A DNA stretch of 64,000 bases from Acidimicrobiia bacterium (GCA_016871335.1 VFZF01000002.1:186001-250000); one strand, 5' to 3'. Positions 41,420-50,824 are shown, numbered from the stretch's first letter. The notes: generated from the sequence alone by a model not told the origin. Made by a program: numbers and translations.

Positions 41420-42628
41420 ATGCCGACCCGCGCGCGTGTCGCCCTCCTCTCCACGTACTACGCGCCTGTCATCGGCGGCGCCGAGGCCGGAGCCTCACGC
41501 CTCGCCACGTATCTGCATCGACGCGGACACGAGGTGCGCGTCATCACCAAACGCACGAACGCCGATCACCCGGAACGGGACACGATCGATGGGGTGACGG
41601 TGTGGCGGCGGCCGCCGGTCGGACCACGCACGGCCATCGGCAAGTGGCTCTGGTTGCCGTGGGCGGTGAGCGCGCTGTCGGCCACACGCTCGGAGTACGA
41701 CGTCATCGCCGTGGTCGATCAACGCGCGTCAGGGCTGGCCGCGCTGGTCACCCGATGGCGCTTCGGGACTCCCGTCGTGTTCCAGCCGCAGGTGCAGGGC
41801 ACACTCGACGGCCGGCACCCGCAAACACAGGGCCTCATGTCTGCGGTGCATCGATGGGTGTCGTGGCCGTTGCGCCGGCTGTACGGGCGCGCCGATGCGA
41901 TCGCGTGTATCGCGCAGTCGATCGTCCGCGAGGGTCGGAACCTCGGCGTACCCGACTCGCGCCTGCACTACGTGCCGAACCCGGTGGACACGCAGGTGTT
42001 CCGTCCGCTCGACGACACCGCGCGGGCTGAGGCGCGGGCCTCGTTTGGCCTGCGTCCGGATGAGATCGTGTTCACGTACGTGGGGCGTCTGAGCCGCGAG
42101 AAAGGCATTCGCAATCTGCTGCTCGCCTGGCGCAAGGCCGCGCTGACCGGATGCCGGTTGATGGTGGTCGGCCCCGACATGAAGGACCACCCCTGGGACG
42201 AGGGCCCGTGGGCGCGCGGGTACGTCGAGTCGGAGGGTATGGGCGAGAGCGTGACATTCCTGGGGCCGCTTCCCCACACCACGATCGCCAGACTCCAGGC
42301 CGCAGCGGATGTGGCGGTGTTGCCGTCACACTTTGAGGCGCATCCGGTCGCCGCCGTTGAAGCCATGGCCGCCGGCCGGCCGATCATCGCCTCGAACGTG
42401 GGCGGTGTGCCGGACTTTGTCGTCCATGAACAGAGCGGACTGCTTGTGCCCTCGCAGGATGAAGCCGCGCTGGTGGCGGCGTTGAGGCGGATGGCGACTG
42501 ATTCGCACGCGCGGACCCACTGGAGCCTCGCGGCGCGTCAGACCGGGGAACAATTCGGAGAGCAGATCGTGCTCGAACGGTTTGCCGAGTTGATCGACGG
42601 TCTCGCCTTGCAACGTAGGGCCCGCTGA
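41420..42628 (+). CDS. GT4-family glycosyltransferase
   Basis: A 402-residue GT-B enzyme. The N-terminal domain has YYAPVIGGAEAGASRLATYL. The C-terminal donor domain has YVGRLSREKGI and the EX7E motif EAHPVAAVE, then GRPIIASNVGGVPD. It probably builds a cell-surface glycan. The last four residues (RRAR) and the TGA come from REP-like DNA that begins at 42615, so the native end has been replaced or extended by the repeat. Confidence 0.88.
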   Translation: MPTRARVALLSTYYAPVIGGAEAGASRLATYLHRRGHEVRVITKRTNADHPERDTIDGVTVWRRPPVGPRTAIGKWLWLPWAVSALSATRSEYDVIAVVDQRASGLAALVTRWRFGTPVVFQPQVQGTLDGRHPQTQGLMSAVHRWVSWPLRRLYGRADAIACIAQSIVREGRNLGVPDSRLHYVPNPVDTQVFRPLDDTARAEARASFGLRPDEIVFTYVGRLSREKGIRNLLLAWRKAALTGCRLMVVGPDMKDHPWDEGPWARGYVESEGMGESVTFLGPLPHTTIARLQAAADVAVLPSHFEAHPVAAVEAMAAGRPIIASNVGGVPDFVVHEQSGLLVPSQDEAALVAALRRMATDSHARTHWSLAARQTGEQFGEQIVLERFAELIDGLALQRRAR

Positions 42629-42714
42629 ACTTGTGACGACGCGTAGGGCGCGCTGAACTTGAGCGCGCCGGACACGGCCCGCTGCAGTTCAGCGGGCCCT
42701 ACGTACTGCCCTAC
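42615..42714. repeat. REP-like A/B doublet with flanking fragments
   Basis: A half copy spans 42615-42632 (supplying the GT4 stop). A full type A spans 42643-42669, a 6-bp gap follows, and a reversed type B spans 42676-42702. A CCCTAC fragment at 42709-42714 supplies the stop of the convergent threonine dehydratase. Confidence 0.9.
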
Positions 42715-43685
42715 GTACCGCCCTGCGCGTCGGCCAACCCCACGATCGTCTCCGGTGCGACGTTGCCTCCACTCACGGTCGCGACGACCTTGCCCTTCGG
42801 CGCGGCCAGCGGACCATCGGGCGCAGGCCACAACACAGCCGCGGTGGTCGCCGCTCCACTCGGTTCGACGACCTGCTTCGCCTCGAAGAACAACCACAAC
42901 GCCGCGCGGGCAATGCGCTCGTCCTCGATGGTGATGACATGATCCACAAACGCCTTCGCGTGGGCAAACGTGATCTCCCCGGGTCGCACGGGCATCAACC
43001 CGTCCGCAATACTCGACACCGTGTCGAGGGTGACGGGATGCCCGGCGGCCAGCGATCGCGACATCTTTGGCGCCCCTGCCGGCTCCACGCCAATCACCAC
43101 CACGTCGGGCCGCGACTGCTTGATCGCCGCCGCCACACCGGCGAGGAGGCCGCCACCACCAACAGGCACCACCACCGTGCCGACATCGGGCACCTGTTCG
43201 AGGATCTCGAGTCCGGTCGTGCCCTGCCCGATGATCACGGCTTCGTGATCAAACGGCGGCACCATGGTGAGTCCGCGCGTAGCGACTTCGTGCTGCGCGC
43301 GCTTGAGCCGTTCAACCGACGTGGTGCCTTCGAGAATCACCTCACCGCCCCACCGCTTCACGCCTCGAATCTTGATCGCAGGCGCCGTCGTCGGCATCAC
43401 GATCACGGCGGGAACACCCCGGCGATGGGCCGCGAGTGCGACGGCCTGTCCGTGATTGCCGGAGGAGTAGGTCACAACACCACGCGCGAGCGCTTCCGGC
43501 GACAACGTGGCCAGCATGTGCGAGGCCCCGCGGATCTTGAAGGCGCCACCCGGTTGGTGGTGTTCACACTTGAGGAGCAACGACCGCTCCGCCAGGTCGG
43601 ACACGTCGAGAATCGGCGTGCGACGGACATCCCCCACGATCCGGGCTGCCGCCGCGCGAATGTCATTCAGAGTCACCAAAGCCAT
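42711..43685 (-). CDS. threonine dehydratase/serine racemase-like PLP enzyme
   Basis: A 324-residue fold-type II enzyme. Lys50 in GGAFKIRG binds PLP; SSGNHGQAVA and PVGGGGLLAG bind the phosphate and substrate. Length and the absence of a C-terminal regulatory ACT domain fit catabolic threonine dehydratase (TdcB) or serine racemase rather than biosynthetic IlvA. ATG 43685 is chosen over one 15 codons upstream because the TATACT box lies 8 nt before it. It is divergent to the broken permease, 21 bp away. The stop comes from a REP fragment. Confidence 0.85.
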   Translation of the reverse strand: MALVTLNDIRAAAARIVGDVRRTPILDVSDLAERSLLLKCEHHQPGGAFKIRGASHMLATLSPEALARGVVTYSSGNHGQAVALAAHRRGVPAVIVMPTTAPAIKIRGVKRWGGEVILEGTTSVERLKRAQHEVATRGLTMVPPFDHEAVIIGQGTTGLEILEQVPDVGTVVVPVGGGGLLAGVAAAIKQSRPDVVVIGVEPAGAPKMSRSLAAGHPVTLDTVSSIADGLMPVRPGEITFAHAKAFVDHVITIEDERIARAALWLFFEAKQVVEPSGAATTAAVLWPAPDGPLAAPKGKVVATVSGGNVAPETIVGLADAQGGT

Positions 43686-43693
43686 CGAGCCGG

Positions 43694-43701
43694 AGTATAA
43701 C
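43694..43701. promoter_or_regulatory. overlapping divergent -10 boxes (TATAAC / TATACT)
   Basis: The plus-strand TATAAC (43696-43701) ends 5 nt before ATG 43707. The minus-strand TATACT (43694-43699) ends 8 nt before ATG 43685. One 8-bp AGTATAAC serves both directions. Confidence 0.6.
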
Positions 43702-43706
43702 GGCAC

Positions 43707-44921
<1,215 letters not shown>

Positions 44922-44952
44922 AGCGTTTTCGGAGCACAAGGGCTCCGTACTG

Positions 44953-45450
44953 TTAACTGGCGATTGACGCGAGTGGGAGGGGGCCTACACTCGTGTTGGA
45001 CCCCGTTGCGATGCGGCGTAGATAGCCGGCCTGGCCGAGGTGGAACGCGAGATGGGCGCTCAGATGCACGAGGAACTGTGCGGTGTTGACCGTGTAGCCG
45101 CCGAGCTGTTCCGGGTACGCAGCGTCAAGCTGGGCGATCGGCAGGCGCGTGAGGGCATCCGCGACGACCTCGGCCGTCTTGCGCAGTTCGGCGACGAGGG
45201 TCGCGCGCGACGCCGTGCGCTCAGAAAACTCACGGTCACGTTCACGCACGTAGGACGACCCGCCGAGCACCCGCCCAACGAAGTGCTGGAGGTTTCCGCA
45301 GACATGCTGCGCGAGGGTGCCCGCTGAATTTGTCACGCCGGGCACCACCGCCCAGACCGAGGCGTCATCAGGAAAGGCTTCAATCTCCCGCACAAGCCCC
45401 TCGAGCTCACGCACCAGTTGGATACGCACAAGCGAAGACACGTCAGGCAT
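44953..45450 (-). CDS. DinB-family protein (DUF1572-like)
   Basis: A 165-residue four-helix protein. The DinB metal-site histidines appear in QHVCGNLQHF and in HLSAHLAFHLGQAGYLRR. Family members are often metal-dependent thiol-transferases (bacillithiol or mycothiol linked) or of unknown role. ATG 45450 has a TAGAAT box 6 nt upstream. Confidence 0.78.
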   Translation of the reverse strand: MPDVSSLVRIQLVRELEGLVREIEAFPDDASVWAVVPGVTNSAGTLAQHVCGNLQHFVGRVLGGSSYVRERDREFSERTASRATLVAELRKTAEVVADALTRLPIAQLDAAYPEQLGGYTVNTAQFLVHLSAHLAFHLGQAGYLRRIATGSNTSVGPLPLASIAS

Positions 45451-45456
45451 GACCTC

Positions 45457-45462
45457 ATTCTA
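45457..45462 (-). promoter_or_regulatory. -10-like box TAGAAT of the DinB gene
   Basis: Minus strand, ends 6 nt before ATG 45450. It abuts the repeat at 45463. Confidence 0.5.
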
Positions 45463-45490
45463 GTGGTCCAGGGTCCGGGGTCCAGGGGTC
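45463..45490. repeat. GGTCCAGGGTCCGGGGTCC repeat
   Basis: The first 24 nt are identical to part of the gamma-glutamyltransferase linker repeat at 28611. It occupies the gap between two divergent -10 boxes. Confidence 0.75.
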
Positions 45491-45495
45491 CTTGG

Positions 45496-45501
45496 TATCC
45501 T
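45496..45501 (+). promoter_or_regulatory. -10-like box TATCCT of the 45510 gene
   Basis: It ends 8 nt before ATG 45510. Confidence 0.45.
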
Positions 45502-45509
45502 CGATCGCT

Positions 45510-46259
45510 ATGCAGGACGACGAGATCGACCGCTTGTACCAAGTGCCGCTGGGGGAATTTACGGCGGCGCGGAACGCGTTGGCGAAGGCGCGTGGGGCGG
45601 CAGGCGCTGAGGTCAAGTCACTCGAAAAGCCGTTGCTCCCGGCGTGGGCGGTGAACCAACTCTACTGGCGGGAGCGGGAGACCTACGACCGCCTCGTCAC
45701 TGCGGCCATCGCCATGCGCGAGGCGCATGTGCACGCAATTTCTGGACGGAAGGCGGATGTCGCGGCGGCCGAGGCCACCCGCCATGAGGCACGGCGCGCG
45801 GCGATGGTCACGGCCAAACATCTGATCGAGTCCTCCGGCGAGAAGGCGACACCCGCCACACTCGAGGCGGTGTCAGAAACACTCCAGGCGCTGCCCTCCA
45901 ACGACGTCATGCCTGGTCGGCTCACGCGGCCGCTCAAGCCGCTTGGATTTGCTGCGCTTATGGCTCCGGGGGTCAGTCCGCGGTCCGCAGTCCGGCGGGC
46001 GCAGGCTGCGGCTCGGAAGGACGCCCAGAAGATTCTGCGCGCGGCGGAGGCGGCGGAAGTGAAGGCCGAAGCGGCACTGGCGGATGCGAAGAAGGCGGCG
46101 CTACAGGCCGAGCGCGAACTGGCGCGCGTGCGCGACAAACTCGTGTTCCTCGAGAAGCAGCGCGACGATGCGGAGGCGAACGTGCGTAGACACACACGCG
46201 CGCTCCAGGACGCCGCCAATGCCCGTGTGCAGGCGGCTCAGGACCTGGCAAAGCTCTAA
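45510..46259 (+). CDS. coiled-coil protein of unknown function
   Basis: A 249-residue soluble protein. The N-terminal part (YQVPLGEFTAARNALAKA, then LPAWAVNQLYWRE) matches an uncharacterised domain seen in Actinobacteria and other phyla. From about residue 165 on it is almost all Ala, Arg, Glu and Lys heptads (QAAARKDAQKILRAAEAAEV onward), a long coiled coil. It could be a scaffold or filament-forming protein; I do not assign a function. Tandem CGGTCCGCAGTCC words near the hinge encode part of the linker. Confidence 0.65.
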   Translation: MQDDEIDRLYQVPLGEFTAARNALAKARGAAGAEVKSLEKPLLPAWAVNQLYWRERETYDRLVTAAIAMREAHVHAISGRKADVAAAEATRHEARRAAMVTAKHLIESSGEKATPATLEAVSETLQALPSNDVMPGRLTRPLKPLGFAALMAPGVSPRSAVRRAQAAARKDAQKILRAAEAAEVKAEAALADAKKAALQAERELARVRDKLVFLEKQRDDAEANVRRHTRALQDAANARVQAAQDLAKL

Positions 46260-46261
46260 AC

Positions 46262-46304
46262 ATCCGCCCAGTTGCCCACCCACCCAGCTGCCCCCCGACC
46301 ACCC
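46262..46304. repeat. CCGCCCAGTTGCCCACCC word repeat
   Basis: GCCCA-type words of the same kind as 6660-6723 and 38439-38481. It fills the gap after the coiled-coil gene. Confidence 0.5.
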
Positions 46305-46316
46305 GCCCATCTCAGT

Positions 46317-46322
46317 TACTCT
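46317..46322 (+). promoter_or_regulatory. -10-like box TACTCT of the 46330 gene
   Basis: It ends 7 nt before ATG 46330. Confidence 0.4.
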
Positions 46323-46329
46323 GATCCGG

Positions 46330-46977
46330 ATGAAGTCGACATTGCTGACCGTGGCCCTGCTCCTGCTGCCCGCCGCTGCCTCGGCGCAGGGGCCCGTGGC
46401 GCCTGTGGCGGTGGAGCCGATGCCGTGGGTCGCGGCTGATCTGCGACTCGCATTTCCCGCAATTGGCGACGACCCGGCGACGATGGCGGGGTTGGGAATC
46501 ACGTCGGCCTCGGACATGCCGACGCGAGCCCTCACCGGCGTCGCGGGCATCCACGCATATCCGCTGCGCCGGTCGCGCTGGAAGCTGGGGGTCGGCGCCG
46601 AACTTTTGATGGGCCGCGGCCATTTCCAGAAGAAGCACGCCGAGGGCAAACCAGTCGGCGATCCCATCAACCGAACGTTGCAGGCCGTCTCCTGGCAGCT
46701 CTCCATCAACTTCGGCCGGGGGCAGGGCTGGAGTTACCTGACCGCGGGCTCTGGCCCCCTCACGTTTGACTCGTTCCGTGGGGAAGGTCCTGGTGACGGG
46801 CCGAGCGTGGCGACCCTGAACGCCGGGGGTGGTGCCCGGTGGTTCAAATGGCGCCGCGTGGCGGTCAATGCCGACATCCGGGTCTACCTGACCAAGGACG
46901 GCCCCGGCACCACCCTGACGGCCCCGCGGGGGTCCCGGAGAATCCTCGTCCTCTCAGCCGGCGTCTCCTTGAAGTAA
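46330..46977 (+). CDS. small outer-membrane beta-barrel-like protein
   Basis: A 215-residue protein with a signal peptide (MKSTLLTVALLLLPAAASAQ). Alternating hydrophobic strands and a terminal VLSAGVSLK suggest an 8-stranded barrel, as in OmpA/OmpX-like small porins or lipid A modifiers. I do not recognise an exact family. It precedes infA by 27 bp. Confidence 0.6.
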   Translation: MKSTLLTVALLLLPAAASAQGPVAPVAVEPMPWVAADLRLAFPAIGDDPATMAGLGITSASDMPTRALTGVAGIHAYPLRRSRWKLGVGAELLMGRGHFQKKHAEGKPVGDPINRTLQAVSWQLSINFGRGQGWSYLTAGSGPLTFDSFRGEGPGDGPSVATLNAGGGARWFKWRRVAVNADIRVYLTKDGPGTTLTAPRGSRRILVLSAGVSLK

Positions 46978-46990
46978 ACTAGTAAGCTTG

Positions 46991-46996
46991 AAAGGA
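46991..46996 (+). promoter_or_regulatory. Shine-Dalgarno AAAGGA of infA
   Basis: It lies 8 nt before the unusual TTG start of infA and decides that start. It contrasts with the many genes here that lack any Shine-Dalgarno sequence. Confidence 0.6.
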
Positions 46997-47004
46997 CTGC
47001 GAAT

Positions 47005-47223
47005 TTGAGCAAGGACGATCTGATTGATGTCCAAGGCACCGTGGTGGCCGTCCATAGTGGAGGTCTTTACCGCGTGCAGGTGGATTCGGGCCATGAAGTG
47101 CTGGCCCAGTTGAGCGGCCGGATGCGCCGCTTTCGAATCAAGGTGGTTCCGGGCGACCGGGTCACCGTGGGCGTGTCGCCATACGACCCGGTCCGCGGCA
47201 TCATCACCTTCCGAGCTCGATAA
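47005..47223 (+). CDS. infA: translation initiation factor IF-1
   Basis: A 72-residue OB-fold protein beginning MSKDDLIDVQGTVVAVHSGGLYRVQVDSG (region 1-29) and ending VRGIITFRAR, the full length of IF-1. It binds the ribosomal A site during initiation. The start is TTG with a good Shine-Dalgarno sequence. Unlike most gene starts nearby it is clearly leadered. The helicase gene follows 18 bp later. It stands outside the usual ribosomal-protein operon. Confidence 0.95.
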   Translation: MSKDDLIDVQGTVVAVHSGGLYRVQVDSGHEVLAQLSGRMRRFRIKVVPGDRVTVGVSPYDPVRGIITFRAR

Positions 47224-47241
47224 ACCCTCGCACCACCAGCT

Positions 47242-48528
47242 TTGACTACACCTACTGACACTCCCAAACCCAGGCGCCGTCGGCGCAGCGGAGGGGGAGG
47301 CGGTCCCCGTCCGTCCGGCTCGTCCTCGAGCCCCCGCGGCCCCAAACGTGGAGGCCGGGCGACACCGCAGGCGGCGTCGACCACCCGCGAATCGTCGCCC
47401 TTTGATCCGGCACCGGTCCCGTTCGTGGATCTCATCACCGAACCCCACGTGCTCGACGCACTCTCGCAGCGCGGCTTCACCCAGACCACGCCGATTCAGA
47501 GCGCCGTGTTGCCCTACGCGCTCAAGGGCCACGACGTCATCGGCTGCGCCCAGACGGGCACCGGCAAGACGGCGGCCTACCTGCTGCCGATCCTCGCGAA
47601 GCTCATGGCCGCAGGCCACACCAACTCACACCAGCACACCCGCGCGCTGATTCTCGCGCCGACGCGCGAGCTCGCGACGCAGATTGACGACGAAATTCAG
47701 GGCTTTGCGTACCACGCCCCCGTCGCCAGCGTGCCGGTCTACGGCGGCGTGCCGATGGGTCCGCAGGAGCGCGCGCTCAAAGCCGGCGTCGACATCGTTG
47801 TCGCCACCCCCGGCCGGTTGCTCGATCACATGCGGAGCGGCATCGGTAACTTCTCGCGCATCGAAGTGCTCGTGCTCGACGAAGCGGACCGCATGATGGA
47901 CATGGGCTTCTGGCCCGACGTCCGCAAGATCGCCGAGATGATGCCGCCCACCGAACAACGGCAGACGATGCTGTTTTCGGCGACGATGCCGGAAGAGGTG
48001 ATGCGGTTTGCGGATGAACTCGCGCCGAAGTCGGTGTTCATCCAGGTGGGATCGGTGCGTGGTCCGGCGCAGACCATCACGCACGAGGCGCAGATCGTAC
48101 ACGCGAAGGACAAGGCCGACGTGCTGGCGAAGGTGTTGCGCCGCGAACGTGGCACGGCGATCGTCTTCGTCAACACCAAGATCGGCTGCGACCGCCTTGC
48201 GCGCACGTTGCAGCGTTCGGGCCTGCGCGCCGCACCGGTGCACGCCGACCGCCCGCAGCACGAACGCACCGACACGATCGAAGCGTTCCGTGCCGGACGC
48301 CTGCAGGTGCTCGTCGCCACCGATGTCGCCGCACGCGGCCTCGACATCGACGATGTTGCACTCGTGGTGAATTACGAAGTGCCGCGTTCTCTCGACACCT
48401 ACGTGCATCGGGTGGGCCGCACCGGTCGACGCGACCTCAAGGGGCATGCGCTCACGCTGTCGGACGACTTCGAACGTTCGTATCTCGAGTCGATCGACAA
48501 GGCCTTCGGGCTGAAGCTGTTCGAATAG
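47242..48528 (+). CDS. DEAD-box RNA helicase (RhlE-like)
   Basis: A 428-residue helicase. The N-terminus (about 1-45) is basic low-complexity (KPRRRRRSGGGGGPRPSG). The core has GCAQTGTGKTAAY (motif I), PTRELA (Ia), DEADRMMDMGF (II), SAT (III) and HRVGRTGR (VI). It unwinds structured RNA, and its position after infA may link it to translation in an organism rich in structured repeats. The start is TTG 47242. Confidence 0.93.
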   Translation: MTTPTDTPKPRRRRRSGGGGGPRPSGSSSSPRGPKRGGRATPQAASTTRESSPFDPAPVPFVDLITEPHVLDALSQRGFTQTTPIQSAVLPYALKGHDVIGCAQTGTGKTAAYLLPILAKLMAAGHTNSHQHTRALILAPTRELATQIDDEIQGFAYHAPVASVPVYGGVPMGPQERALKAGVDIVVATPGRLLDHMRSGIGNFSRIEVLVLDEADRMMDMGFWPDVRKIAEMMPPTEQRQTMLFSATMPEEVMRFADELAPKSVFIQVGSVRGPAQTITHEAQIVHAKDKADVLAKVLRRERGTAIVFVNTKIGCDRLARTLQRSGLRAAPVHADRPQHERTDTIEAFRAGRLQVLVATDVAARGLDIDDVALVVNYEVPRSLDTYVHRVGRTGRRDLKGHALTLSDDFERSYLESIDKAFGLKLFE

Positions 48529-48614
48529 TGCGTGACAAGCAGGCTGCGCTGCAACATGCGGGGCGCGGGATCTGAGCGGACCGTCTTGGCACGCTACAAC
48601 CCTGCCCTACGTAC

Positions 48615-49691
48615 TCAGTCCGAGAACTCCTTCGCCAGCTCCGTGAACTCGCCGTCAGGATCGAGTTCGCGATACTGCTGCCAGTGGGGCTTCGCTTCTG
48701 CGGAGCGCCCGAGTTTTTCGAGCGTGACGGCGAGGTAGAAGTGCGCTTCGGGATACGCGGGGTTGATCGCCAGCGCCTCGCGGTAGTTCACGACCGCGTC
48801 GGGATACCGCGCAAGGTCGTGGTGAATGTTGCCAAGGTTGAAGTACGCCTCGAAACACTCGGGGTCGTAGCGAATCGCCTTTTCGTAAATCGCGTCCGCT
48901 TCGACCAACTCGTCGCGTTCGTAGTGGATGTTCGCGAGGTTGACCAGTGCGGGCACCAGTTGCGGGTCAAACAACAACGCGCGTCGATACGCGGTCGATG
49001 CCGCATCCAGATTCCGCTCGTCCCCGTCGTCGAGTTCCGCGCCCTCGAGGAAATATTTCGACGCGAGCGTGTAATTCGCGGTGCGGATCTGGGCGGCGCG
49101 ATCCGCGTCGCTGCGGGCCTCGTGTTTGACCGCCGGCAGCGAGACCACACGGGCCCGGGGGGAATCCATCCGCGGCGGCTGGAAGTCGAAGGCCAGTTGT
49201 CCGGTGCGCTCGGCGAGCAGGCCGCGCAGGATCCCGTTCAGGGAGACGCCGCGCCCCAGATCGGCGGCGGCAGCCTTGATCACGTGCAGGTCGTTGAAGG
49301 AATACCGTCCGGCCACGGGGCGGATGAGCCCCCACTTGCCGAGGTAGCGCAGGTGGTCCTCGCGCAGGCCTGGGTACATGCCGAGCAGGTCACGCGTCGA
49401 ATAGAACCGTGACCGCAGCGTCTCCACGTCCGGCAGCCCGGCCGCGCGGCACAACGTGTCTTCGGTCATTACGTCCCGCACATGTGCGGGCCAGGTCTGG
49501 ACCACCGCGTCGCCGGTGAGGATGACGACGGTGGTGTGGTCGGAGAGGGAGAAGGCGCAGGTGCCGCCAAGACGCTCGACCAGCGCGCGAATGTCGCGGC
49601 GTGAGAGCACCCCGCCCCTGCCAAGCACGGCCACGTGCTGGCCGGCCAGCGGGCGTTCGACCGGGAGGGTCGCTGATGCAGGAACGGCCAC
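48615..49691 (-). CDS. BRCT-like + MerR-like HTH + TPR protein
   Basis: A 358-residue protein with an unusual domain order. The first 50 or so residues (LAGQHVAVLGRGGVLSRRDIRALVERLGGTC, region 13-43) look like a BRCT fold. Residues about 90-170 form a MerR-type helix-turn-helix (YSTRDLLGMYPGLREDHLRYLGKWGLIRP). Four TPR repeats follow (ALVNLANIHYERDELVEADAIYEKAI and similar). It may be a regulator that senses partners through TPRs. GTG 49691 fits the leaderless pattern (TACCAT at 7 nt); the upstream ATG 49724 would leave only 6 bp to the divergent gene. Confidence 0.7.
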   Translation of the reverse strand: MAVPASATLPVERPLAGQHVAVLGRGGVLSRRDIRALVERLGGTCAFSLSDHTTVVILTGDAVVQTWPAHVRDVMTEDTLCRAAGLPDVETLRSRFYSTRDLLGMYPGLREDHLRYLGKWGLIRPVAGRYSFNDLHVIKAAAADLGRGVSLNGILRGLLAERTGQLAFDFQPPRMDSPRARVVSLPAVKHEARSDADRAAQIRTANYTLASKYFLEGAELDDGDERNLDAASTAYRRALLFDPQLVPALVNLANIHYERDELVEADAIYEKAIRYDPECFEAYFNLGNIHHDLARYPDAVVNYREALAINPAYPEAHFYLAVTLEKLGRSAEAKPHWQQYRELDPDGEFTELAKEFSD

Positions 49692-49698
49692 GAGGCCG

Positions 49699-49704
49699 AT
49701 GGTA
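49699..49704 (-). promoter_or_regulatory. -10-like box TACCAT of the BRCT-MerR-TPR gene
   Basis: Minus strand, ends 7 nt before GTG 49691. Confidence 0.4.
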
Positions 49705-49718
49705 ACAGAGGAAGGCAG

Positions 49719-49724
49719 TATCAT
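49719..49724 (+). promoter_or_regulatory. -10-like box TATCAT of the glucokinase gene
   Basis: It ends 6 nt before ATG 49731. Confidence 0.5.
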
Positions 49725-49730
49725 TTGCCG

Positions 49731-50714
49731 ATGCTTCTGGCGGGCGACATTGGCGGCACCAAGACCCTCCTCGGTTTGTTTGAACCGACAGGTGACCGCC
49801 CGCGGTCCCTCGTCGTACGTGAATACGCGACGCTCGACTTCGATTCGCTCGACGAGTTGATTCAGGTCTTCCTCGACGATACGCGCGCGGAGCCCCACCT
49901 GCGGGGCTTCTGTCTTGGCGTCGCGGGGCCCGTCACCGGACTCGTCGCGCGGCTCACCAACGTGCCGTGGTTGGCGGATGCGTCGGGATTTGCCGAGCGA
50001 TGGCCCGAGTGTGCGGTGCGCTTGCTCAACGACCTCGAGGCGATGGCGCATGCCGTGCCCGTGCTCGAGCCCGAGGAACTGGCCGTGTTGCAGGCCGGCG
50101 TGCCGGTGCCGTCCGGCAATGCCGCGCTGATTGCAGCAGGCACGGGCCTCGGAGAGGCGCTTCTGCACAACGTGCGCGGCACGTTTGTGCCGTCGGCATC
50201 CGAAGGCGGCCACGCGGATTTTGCGGCCCGCACGCCGCGCGAACTCGCGTTTGTGGATTCCCTGACCGGCATCTTCGGGCGGGTCGACCTCGATCGCGTG
50301 ATTTCGGGGCCCGGGCTGGCCCACCTGTTCCGCTTCACCCATGGGTTTGGCGCGACCGGCGGCACGTGCCGCGCGATTGGGCCAGGTATCGACAACGGCG
50401 AACTTCCGGCCGCCATCAGCGCGACTGCCCTGGCAGGCCGCTGTGAGCAGTGTGTGGAGGCGGTGGACATGTTCGTCGAGGCCTACGGCGCCGCCGCCGG
50501 CAACCTCGCGCTGCGGTCCATGGCCACCGCCGGGCTGTATATCGGGGGTGGTATCGCCCCAAAACTCCTCCCGATGCTCGAAAAAGGTCCGTTTCTGGAC
50601 GCTTTCCGGGCCAAAGACCCCCTGGTGGACCTCCTGCGGACCATCCCGGTCTCGGTCATCCTCAATCCTGCCGCGGGGTTGCTGGGGGCAGCCGTCGTCG
50701 CCGCTGAAGAATGA
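49731..50714 (+). CDS. glk: glucokinase (Glk family)
   Basis: A 327-residue hexokinase-fold enzyme. The phosphate-1 motif is LLAGDIGGTKTLLGLFE. LNDLEAMA contains the catalytic Asp, and GTGLGEA and SEGGHADFA are typical. It phosphorylates glucose with ATP. The length fits the PF02685 group rather than the shorter ROK family. ATG 49731 has a TATCAT box 6 nt upstream. A palindrome of GAGGCAATG words starts at its stop. Confidence 0.93.
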   Translation: MLLAGDIGGTKTLLGLFEPTGDRPRSLVVREYATLDFDSLDELIQVFLDDTRAEPHLRGFCLGVAGPVTGLVARLTNVPWLADASGFAERWPECAVRLLNDLEAMAHAVPVLEPEELAVLQAGVPVPSGNAALIAAGTGLGEALLHNVRGTFVPSASEGGHADFAARTPRELAFVDSLTGIFGRVDLDRVISGPGLAHLFRFTHGFGATGGTCRAIGPGIDNGELPAAISATALAGRCEQCVEAVDMFVEAYGAAAGNLALRSMATAGLYIGGGIAPKLLPMLEKGPFLDAFRAKDPLVDLLRTIPVSVILNPAAGLLGAAVVAAEE

Positions 50715-50771
50715 GGCAATGAGGCAATGAATGGGAAATTGCCTCATTGGCCCATTGCCTCATTGCCCCAT
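50711..50771. repeat. inverted repeat of ATGAGGCAATG words
   Basis: The arms 50711-50729 and 50753-50771 pair at 18 of 19 positions. They start at the glk stop and lie before the Oar-gene promoter. Confidence 0.8.
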
Positions 50772-50824
50772 TTACAGTGTGTCCCCATCCAGATAGCATC
50801 CCGTATACCTTGTTTACGTTCCTT

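Noticed and set aside
49692-49724. ATG 49724 as the start of the BRCT-MerR-TPR gene
   Set aside because: It would lie 6 bp from the divergent glk start and inside its -10 box; GTG 49691 has a fitting promoter.
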